Shown in pieces: positions 57,347 through 64,000 of a stretch of 64,000 nt of DNA. A program made the position numbers and the translations under genes. The stretch's first letter is position 1. Every line of letters starts with the position of its first letter. This stretch comes from Pyrenopolyporus hunteri (lineage: Eukaryota; Ascomycota; Sordariomycetes; Xylariales; Hypoxylaceae): contig CADCXC010000009.1 of assembly GCA_902806595.1 (NCBI GenBank), forward strand, positions 1,240,001 to 1,304,000, read 5' to 3'. The notes under the pieces were generated by a model, which did no database searches, was not told the origin of the DNA, and saw nothing but the letters and a program-made list of their open reading frames with translations.

Positions 57347-60300
57347 TCATAACTCGTCCGTCTCGTCGTCGTCGGATATCCAGATAGACATGGATGCCCT
57401 CTTAAGCTTCCTTGGTTCATCCTCCTTCTTGACCCTCTTTATATCCACACTAAGAGGGGGATTATTCTCGATTTTCTGTTTAGTATCTGGCGTGCTAGGC
57501 TTGATCTCCTCCATCTTAATATCTTTCTCGTCCGTCTCGTCCCCTGCATTATTTAAGACAGGGTTCGGTAGGGCGTCCTCGGTCTTCACATCCACCGTCT
57601 TAACGTCGTCCTTCGTATCCGTCTCCGCCTTCGAGCCAACATCTGATTCGACGACCGCGCCCAGGTTCTTCAACTTCTCGGCGCGCTTCCTGTAGAATAG
57701 TTCGAGGCAGTTCCGCCGCTCCTCTTGGGTCATGCTTTCGACCGCCAGCGCGAATTCCGTCACGCTGGGGAAACCGAATGTCTTTGCCATCGTGCAAAAC
57801 TGGCGCTGTCTGACCTCCACCGGCGGATTATACTCGTACTCGATGGAGCTCTGAGCGCCGCCCGAGGCCGAGTAGTTTTGGCTGTCGAAGAAGAGAGTGC
57901 AGTCAGGATCTTGACTTGCGGCTAGTTCCGCTTGCCGCGACAGCTCGTCCTCGACCTTGGACGAACCAACCACTTCCGAGTTCTCGTGCGTATATTCGAC
58001 CCCCTCGGAAGCGAGAATCGCCTGGATTGGGTCGAAATGTTTGGGTTTGTGCGCTCCAGTCGATTTCAAGATGCCATCCTTATTATCGTCTTTGGTGAGC
58101 AGAGAGGTCAGCTGCTTGAGACCACCAGTCTCGTCGTCGTCTGCGTTGCCCTCCCTTTTAACAAACTGGTCTTCCTCAGCGTCTCTGGCTGCCTTATCCA
58201 TATCGATATCTATCAACTTGACACCTGCCTTAGCTTCGGCAATATTGGTCTTGTTGACAATGTCGCGTAGAATAGCTTGATCGCCATGGTACGTCAACAA
58301 GTTGCGGATTCCAAAAATCTCTCCCTTCCGTTCCGTATCTTGTTGCACTCCCTTGAAGTAGCGGCGTTCATTAGATGCGTTGTAACCAATATTCGCCTGT
58401 TGCTGCTTGTAGATCTGCCTTGCGTACGTGATCTCTTCGATGGTACCCGTGGAAATGAGACGGTAGACTTCGACATCACGGACTTGACCGATACGGTAGG
58501 CTCGATCCTGTGCTTGTAGATCATAGGACGGATTCCAATGCGGATCCATTATAACGACTTTGTTCGCCGACGTGATGTTGAGCCCAACGCCACCAGCTTT
58601 GGTAGAAATCAAAAACACGAATTGATTGGGATCGGAGTTGAAGTCGTCGACCACCTGTTGCCGTTCCTCGTAGCTTAAAGACCCATCCAGATAACTCAGG
58701 TTATAGCTCGTGTTGTTGAACAACTGTTGCAAGATTTTCAACAATCGGACACTATGTGAGAAGATCAGGACTTTATCGCCACTAGTGTGCCAAAGCTTTA
58801 GAAGCTTCCTCAGAACCTTCCACTTCCCACAATACTCGGGGTTAGATAGGTTAAGCAGCGAGTCCCGGCTGTTGTAATGATCCTTCCAGGTTTCCGGCAT
58901 GGCAGCTTGAAGGAACCGGAGTTCCCTCCTATGTTTCTCTGCAACGTCTGAGGTCTGCGGGATGAGAAGGTTGAAATGGTTAGATAGCTTCTGCAATGAC
59001 ATGACAATGGGAAAAACCAGCGATTTCCAAGGCTCCCCGTCGGGAGTGAGTTTGAAGCAGCACCATCCTCGCTTCTCTTTCGATCCACAGGGGCAAAAAT
59101 CGAACGCCGACCGGACCAGTGCGACGACATCGCTATTAAGAAGGTTCTCGTATGCTTCGCGCTGCAGATTGGAGAGCGGGCAGAACACAACTCTGTCGCT
59201 CTTCTTGGGTAGCTGGTGAGCGATCAGACTCTTCATGCGGCGAAGGAAAAAGCGAGGAAGTAGGTTGAAACGAAGCTTCTTTGCAGTCTTCCGGGCTTCG
59301 CTCAGCTGATGCAGAGTAGCATCGTGCGACTGACCGATGGTCAAGGGCTTCGATATCGTGTTCCTCCATTCTCCGAGGGTCCCGAATTGCCCGGGATTTG
59401 CCCAGTTTAGCAGCGTCCAAAGTTCCTCGTATTTGTTCTGGATCGCTGTCCCGGTCAGACCGATCCTGCAGAGAGAGTTGACCTGGTTCATCGCTTGCGT
59501 GATTCCGGCAGAAATATCCTTTATCGAGTGGCATTCATCGGCTACGACGACGTCCCATGGTACTCTGTTGACTTGGTCGCGACTGTTCTTGTAAGTGGTG
59601 TAGGTGGTAATCATGATTTCTAGCCGTCCCGCCCGAGCGGCGCCTAAGACATCGTCTCTTTCCGCACCGTGATATAAATCAGCTTCCCACCATCCCCATC
59701 TATCCAATTCATTCTTCCAGTTCTGGATCAGAGAACCAGGGCAGATGATTAGGGCGCGAGGATACCAGTCATCCTTGGTCCGTCGGAATTTTCTCATTCT
59801 CTTAGCATCACGACGGTCGCCAGTCTTCCCGAACATAGCTGTGAGAAAGGCAGCGACCTGGACAGTTTTCCCCAGGCCCATATCGTCGCCGAGGATCCCA
59901 CCTTTCTGATAGACGAAGAGGTAATGAAGGAACTTGACTCCTTCAATCTGATAGTCGCGAAGGTACTGTGCGATAGAGGCTGGGATGACGCCGGCCGAAT
60001 GTTCTAGGATCACGTCCTTATAAGGGCGGCATGGCTTGATGCCGCTTTTTTCGTCAAATTGCGGCTTCTCTTCCAAGTCGGCTAGCCTTTCATCGTCTGA
60101 GAAGTAAACATCCGAATAGTCGGGGGGTAGTCGGAGTCCGCCTTCACGGAGAATTTCACGATTCTGATCAAATTGTTGCCGGCGATCTCGTATGTATTGC
60201 GGAAGCGACTTTTCGGGAACATCGGATTCCGAAGATGACAAACTATCGTCGTTCTGCAGCGCTGCGGCCTTGTCTGATCGGATGATTTTACGCGGACGAC

Positions 60301-60553
60301 CTCTCGCGGTGGCTTTTCCCTTGCTTTTTGTTGATGCCCTCCGACCATCCTTCTTCTGCTTCTTAAACCTTGCATAGACATCATCTGAGTCATCACTCCA
60401 TTCTACTTTATTATCTAGCGTGTCTAGGTTTAGTTTGCGCTTGGTAGAAGTGTCTATCTTCGCAGAGGCCAAGGTAGCGGGGTTATGTGGCGAGTCCGAA
60501 GACCCAGCCGTCTCATCATCGGAAATAACGATGGAAACAGGATGCTTAGCCAT
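57347..60553 (-). CDS. SNF2-family ATPase, ERCC6L2/Rad26-like, with HEBO-like C terminus
   Basis: Intronless, 1068 aa. DNA-dependent ATPase translocase, probably in double-strand-break or transcription-linked repair, nuclear. The N terminus is acidic and basic, with an AT-hook (RGRPRK at about 85-90). Helicase domain 1 has GDDMGLGKT at 222-230 (family norm GD-E/D-MGLGKT), IICPGSLIQNWKNE, the DEAH-box variant DECH and LTGTAIQN. A zinc-binding insert has FCPCGSKEKRGWCCF, and domain 2 has LIFSHSVRLLKIL, FLISTKAGGVGLNIT and QAQDRAYRIGQ. The C-terminal FCTMAKTFGFPSVTEFALAVESMTQEERR block resembles the HEBO domain described for ERCC6L2. The tail is rich in Lys/Glu/Asp and begins and ends with ISDDE-like (SUMO-interaction-like) motifs. 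A Rad26 (CSB) orthologue is the alternative. Confidence 0.85.
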   Translation of the reverse strand: MAKHPVSIVISDDETAGSSDSPHNPATLASAKIDTSTKRKLNLDTLDNKVEWSDDSDDVYARFKKQKKDGRRASTKSKGKATARGRPRKIIRSDKAAALQNDDSLSSSESDVPEKSLPQYIRDRRQQFDQNREILREGGLRLPPDYSDVYFSDDERLADLEEKPQFDEKSGIKPCRPYKDVILEHSAGVIPASIAQYLRDYQIEGVKFLHYLFVYQKGGILGDDMGLGKTVQVAAFLTAMFGKTGDRRDAKRMRKFRRTKDDWYPRALIICPGSLIQNWKNELDRWGWWEADLYHGAERDDVLGAARAGRLEIMITTYTTYKNSRDQVNRVPWDVVVADECHSIKDISAGITQAMNQVNSLCRIGLTGTAIQNKYEELWTLLNWANPGQFGTLGEWRNTISKPLTIGQSHDATLHQLSEARKTAKKLRFNLLPRFFLRRMKSLIAHQLPKKSDRVVFCPLSNLQREAYENLLNSDVVALVRSAFDFCPCGSKEKRGWCCFKLTPDGEPWKSLVFPIVMSLQKLSNHFNLLIPQTSDVAEKHRRELRFLQAAMPETWKDHYNSRDSLLNLSNPEYCGKWKVLRKLLKLWHTSGDKVLIFSHSVRLLKILQQLFNNTSYNLSYLDGSLSYEERQQVVDDFNSDPNQFVFLISTKAGGVGLNITSANKVVIMDPHWNPSYDLQAQDRAYRIGQVRDVEVYRLISTGTIEEITYARQIYKQQQANIGYNASNERRYFKGVQQDTERKGEIFGIRNLLTYHGDQAILRDIVNKTNIAEAKAGVKLIDIDMDKAARDAEEDQFVKREGNADDDETGGLKQLTSLLTKDDNKDGILKSTGAHKPKHFDPIQAILASEGVEYTHENSEVVGSSKVEDELSRQAELAASQDPDCTLFFDSQNYSASGGAQSSIEYEYNPPVEVRQRQFCTMAKTFGFPSVTEFALAVESMTQEERRNCLELFYRKRAEKLKNLGAVVESDVGSKAETDTKDDVKTVDVKTEDALPNPVLNNAGDETDEKDIKMEEIKPSTPDTKQKIENNPPLSVDIKRVKKEDEPRKLKRASMSIWISDDDETDEL

Positions 60554-61620
60554 GTTTCCTTACCCATGGGCTAAACAACTGATGCCCAGTCAAGCATACT
60601 GAGATGGATGGTAAGTAGAAGGCTTGGGCGCATCAGTTGGCATTTGGACCGGGGTGGCTAGTAACACGTCCTCAAGGTGGAAACGCGACACCATATAAAG
60701 AATATGTGGACGGGCCCGACTCGCCGTAGCATTTGGTTCGCGAATGAATAGCGCGATCACGTGCGAAGGCATCTTGAGATCGTCGTTTATTACGTAATAT
60801 GCCTATAGATAAGGTATATGTACCTAGGTACCTTCATCTTCTTCGAATCACAGCACCAGGCCGAGCATTCAATGAAAAAAAGAGAATCACCTGAAAGGTG
60901 CTTTGGGTTTCCAAAAATCTGCAGGTAAGGTGAGTACCTTCAAAAAACTGATAACAAACAAAGGAAAAAAAGGAAAGCCTACTACCCAGTAGTAGGATAG
61001 TAGGAGGTTTCAAAAAATTAGGTACTCGGAAGGATGAAGGGTGGAAAGAGAAGGAAAAGAAGGAAAAGAAAGCATCAATGGCTAGCACATTTATATAGGT
61101 TTTCTGGGGCGGTGAGGGATGATTTCTGCCGGCGTTGCTGAGGGAGCGGTATTTACAGCAACGTTTAATTCCTGTCGCTGAACCGTCGCCTAGGAGGTAG
61201 ATTATAAGTGCCCTATAGTCGCGTCATACTTCTAGTCATAGGTACTGAAAGTCAACCCTAGAATCTATAGCGACGAGCCCACCACGGTAACAGAAGTCAT
61301 AGTTTTAAACGACGCTACTGTGTCTGGAGAGAATAACGCGACTCGATACTTGGAGGGAAAACAGTGGCCCAGGATTGAAACAGATGGAATACGGTACACG
61401 GTAACATAACATAACATAGGACGCGATCTTGATGTTCCTGGAAATTCGTGAGACTGGTATGACTCCAAGCCCACCATAGTAAATTGATAGTGCCAAAACA
61501 CTATCTTATATCTATTTCATAATACCCTCGAACGCCATGCCATGTACAAACAAACGTCCCCGACCCTATTCGTAGTAGTAGAGTAATAGCACCAAGAGGC
61601 CTACCAGCCGTCGCCCCAGA
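60554..61620. other. Intergenic, no gene seen
   Basis: 1.07 kb between the SNF2 start and the IMP3 3' end. A palindrome TACCTAGGTA lies at 60821-60830. A 26-bp imperfect duplication around CCACCATAGTA/CCACCACGGTA occurs in opposite halves of 61275-61485. No gene is seen. Confidence 0.45.
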
Positions 61621-62305
61621 TCATAGCAGCTCGAAGTCATCCAGCTTGTCGCGATACTTCATGATGTTGCGCTTGATCTTGCTACCGACGGACCACGTCA
61701 CAAAGTCCTCCATGTTTCTCGTAACGAAGAATGCGGGGTCTGTGATGGTCTCGACGCCCACTCTAACATGGCCTTGCTCGATGAGCTTCGTGGCTGCCTG
61801 CACCGTCTCGGCCATTCGTAAGCGGGTCATAACCACCGGCAATCTCCTGCGCGCCATGGCCGATACGGTCACGCCGTGTTCGACATTAGACAGTTTTGAG
61901 GTCGAAGATAGGATGCCCATATCGTAGAGCTTGTTGAGGAGCAGTTCTTCGTGCTTTCGCCTCACGGGGTTCTCGGGAGGGAGCAGGCTAAGGCGATGCG
62001 CTAGATGGCGCAGAGACTAATCGGATAGAATTGTCAATTCAACTGTTCTCAGAATAATTTAGAATATTCGGATACATACACCGCATATCCTGTTATATCT
62101 GTGGTAGTCTTCGGGTTTCTGGATCATATATCGTCGGATAACAGCGGCCTGTCAAGAGCACATCCAGAAGTCAGCCGTAAATCCTAACTCCTAGGGAAGA
62201 TACCGATATGGTACTAACATCTCTGTGATTATTGTCCTGTTTCCAGGTGATGAAGTCTGTCTTCCGCAGCAAGCGCTGCTCGTGGTGTTTTAATTTGCGA
62301 ACCAT
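61621..62305 (-). CDS. IMP3: U3 snoRNP protein IMP3 (S4-domain)
   Basis: Component of the small-subunit processome, needed for U3 snoRNA/pre-18S pairing in the nucleolus. Exons are 62219..62305, 62080..62148 and 61621..62016. The introns (70 and 63 nt) are phase 0 with GTTAGT and GTATGT donors. The protein is 183 aa, the size usual for the family. It starts MVRKLKHHEQRLLRKTDFITW. IRRYMIQKPEDYHRYNRICG-SLRHLAHRLSLLP is restored across the second junction. The S4 RNA-binding part follows: RRRLPVVMTRLRMAETVQAATKLIEQGHVRVG and DPAFFVTRNMEDFVTW. It ends SKIKRNIMKYRDKLDDFELL. It is divergent from the mitoribosomal gene with 370 bp between starts. Confidence 0.95.
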
Positions 62306-62675
62306 GGTTTCTACGGGTCGTCCCTAAGATCAATGGGTTGTTGTTGCAAGTAGAAGAATTAAAGTACCAAAGACGAGGCTCGTCTTTTTTTTTCTCCCTT
62401 TGATTGCGACTCTTCGCCCCACATTGAAAGATCCGATAAGAGCTTAATCCCTGCAATCTCCGCGGGGTGCATGGGTCGATGCATAGACTAGACCAGGGTC
62501 CGGACAATCGATGTATCCATGTACCCACGGGAACAATTTATTCCGCGGACCAAATTTCTGTGATGCCTCTATCGATCCCGATAGCACCAAATTAAGCAAT
62601 CGGTCGCAACGCCATTGAAGGGTGCTATCAAAACCACAGGCATAGATTGATAGACATATCAACCAGCCGCCCAAG
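62306..62675. other. Divergent promoter of IMP3 and the bS18m gene
   Basis: 370 bp between the two start codons, with no gene. It probably serves as a shared promoter for a nucleolar and a mitochondrial ribosome-related gene. Confidence 0.5.
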
Positions 62676-63517
62676 ATGCCACCCCGAATACCCATCCTCT
62701 CCGCCCTGCGGCAACCCTCGACCCTCCTCAAAGCCCAAACCGCCAGCCTATCAACCACGAGACCAACTCAAATCAGTACGTCACAAGGCTGCCCCTCGAA
62801 CCGCATCCTCCCACCAACATCACCCCCCACCGAAGCCCAAGCTAACCCCCTCCTCTTACAGGAAAAGACCTGCCCACGGCGACCTCCTCGCTGCTCGACG
62901 TCGACTCTCCGCGGGAGTCGGCGCGCGTGGTGCGGGACATCTACGACCGGCTGTCGGGGCCGCGGGAGCGGCGGATGCAGCTGGAGGAGGAGATCCGGAT
63001 GCGGAACCAGAACGACGACTACCTGCGGCAGATGACGCGGCGGTGGAAGGTGGGCGAGGTGTACGCGCCGCACGACCTGAGCCCGTCCGAGATGGGCAAG
63101 TGGCGCCGCAACCAGGCCCGCAAGAAGGACCTCGTCGACATCCTGGGCATCAGGCCGCTGGATATGTACCGCGTACGTCCGATTCCATCCCCGGTTCTCT
63201 CTTATTCGCTTCCCTGTTTTATGGGGGAGCCTCTATGCGTCTTGGGTATTATAGCTAGGGACCTAGGCACTAACGGATCCACGCTACAGAACTTCGCCGT
63301 CATCTCAGAATTCACGACCCCCCACGGGCGAATAAAGCGATCGGTCGACACGGGCTTGCGGCCGCCGAACCAGAGGAAGATGGCCAAGGCGATCCGGCGA
63401 GCCATCGGCCTGGGCATCCATCCCAGCGTGCACCACCACCCGGAGATCCTAGTCAGAGAAAACGCGCGGTTCTACGAGCAGAACATCGCGACGGTCAAGA
63501 AGGACCTCAAGTTTTAA
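62676..63517 (+). CDS. RSM18: Mitochondrial small ribosomal subunit protein bS18m
   Basis: Mitochondrial ribosome component. Exons 62676..62775, 62862..63172 and 63290..63517 give 212 aa. The introns are 86 nt (GTACGT, AGCTAACCC, TTACAG) and 117 nt (GTACGT, GCACTAACGG, CTACAG). The N terminus (MPPRIPILSALRQPSTLLKAQTA) is a typical basic, acid-free mitochondrial presequence. A charged extension (DIYDRLSGPRERRMQLEEEI) follows. The S18 core starts KKDLVDILGIRPLDMYR and continues across the last junction into NFAVISEFTTPHGRIKRSVDTGLRPPNQRKMAKAIRRAIGLGIHP. The middle exon is very GC-rich. The splice junctions interrupt core motifs, so this structure is secure. Confidence 0.93.
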
Positions 63518-63675
63518 TAAGAATGGGATGAATTTGTACAACGTTCTATCCCCATATAGTATCTTCCGTCACACCCTTCTTAACTATGTATATACAGCGA
63601 CGGCAAAAAGGGGGGGCTATCAAGACGTGTAGATGTACGAGTAGGTAGTTGTTATACAAGATCACTCCATCCATA

Positions 63676-63990
63676 TCATGCCTTCCACGGCCGCCGGTGC
63701 TTGAATATCGGGAGTCCCTCTTCGTTTTTCTTCTTGCCGTACTTCTTCTTGAGCTCCCCCCACACCCGCGGGTACTCTTCTTGAGCCCACGACTCGAAAT
63801 CGTCCTTCAGCTCTTGCGACTGTAGGACGTTGTATACGTTGCCAAGACTAAGCAGCCGTCAACCACAAATTCATGTTGCCGTCGGAAATTTCAGGGTTAC
63901 TCACCTGTAAAAGTCGGGCCCCGTCCCAACGACGTCATCCATATCAACCAGGAGCTTCTTCGCTTCTGTGACGTGACTATGCGCAGCCAT
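63676..63990 (-). CDS. Small conserved-looking protein of unknown function (85 aa)
   Basis: Exons 63905..63990 and 63676..63847 are joined by a 57-nt intron (GTGAGT...GTTGACGGCTGCTTAG) to 85 aa. The frame is open end to end, with balanced codon use and a clear start (MAAHSHVTEAKKLLVDMDDVVG). The product is hydrophilic and helical, rich in Lys, Glu and Trp (SWAQEEYPRVWGELKKKYGKKK), ending in a basic tail (FKHRRPWKA). No signal peptide or membrane helix is present. I do not recognise the family. The gene is tail-to-tail with the bS18m gene, 158 bp apart, and its promoter lies beyond the window edge. Confidence 0.68.
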
Positions 63991-64000
63991 CGCAACTACG

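Overview
This is nuclear DNA from a filamentous ascomycete (Pezizomycotina, most likely a Sordariomycete; I cannot name the species). The evidence is short introns of about 46-160 nt with GTANGT donors and CTAAC/CTGAC-like branch sites. There are also HET-domain and PigL_N-type fungal proteins, a GH72 cell-wall transglycosylase, ERG4, SNF1 and a But2-domain secreted protein. Intergenic DNA is studded with the palindromic motif GGTACCTAGGTACC and (GGTA)n arrays. Genes are monocistronic, lie on both strands and are spaced about 0.1-2.5 kb apart. I rebuilt exon structures by hand from splice signals and reading phase; none is supported by transcripts.

Layout. 2.3-3.7 kb: cytosolic-type branched-chain aminotransferase (+). 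4.9-6.0 kb: coiled-coil gene with an in-frame TAG (-). 6.6-7.7 kb: membrane-anchored histidine phosphatase (-), divergent from a HET protein (+, 8.0-10.0 kb). 10.5-13.4 kb: nine-exon secreted FAD amine/L-amino-acid oxidase (-). 15.2-16.7 kb: PigL_N/STAND-N-like protein (+). 17.6-19.3 kb: ERG4 sterol reductase (+), convergent with DNA polymerase epsilon subunit B (-, 19.8-22.3 kb). 22.9-23.6 kb: conserved unknown (+). 25.3-27.9 kb: SNF1/AMPK alpha kinase (+). 28.7-30.6 kb: DAO-family FAD oxidoreductase (-). 30.9-31.5 kb: a 569-bp MITE. 32.1-34.3 kb: second HET protein (+). 35.1-36.1 kb: eIF2 beta (-). 37.55-37.94 kb: internally deleted Tc1/mariner relic. 38.3-38.7 kb: Mim2-like protein (+). 39.9-41.2 kb: J-domain protein (+). 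43.7-45.2 kb: GH72 glucanosyltransferase (+). 46.4-50.7 kb: ten-exon ankyrin/CorA-like protein (-). 52.1-53.5 kb: TauD dioxygenase (-). 55.0-56.1 kb: But2 secreted protein (-). 57.3-60.6 kb: ERCC6L2-like SNF2 ATPase (-). 61.6-62.3 kb: IMP3 (-), divergent from mitoribosomal bS18m (+, 62.7-63.5 kb). 63.7-64.0 kb: 85-aa unknown (-).

Most genes are housekeeping: translation, replication/repair, sterol synthesis, energy signalling, cell wall and mitochondria. Mixed in are fast-evolving fungal families: two HET proteins, the PigL_N protein and the ankyrin-CorA protein, plus secreted or nitrogen/sulfur-scavenging oxidoreductases. I see no biosynthetic cluster, CRISPR array, rRNA or convincing tRNA. 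The most unusual observations are the TAG-interrupted or exitron-like coiled-coil gene, two intact non-autonomous transposon footprints with target-site duplications, and the ankyrin-CorA gene with a 15-nt microexon and a 24-nt-repeat tail reachable in three frames. The next tier is the AUGA-overlapping mini-uORF of ERG4, the dispersed GGTACCTAGGTACC motif, and paired MluI boxes upstream of the polymerase epsilon gene.
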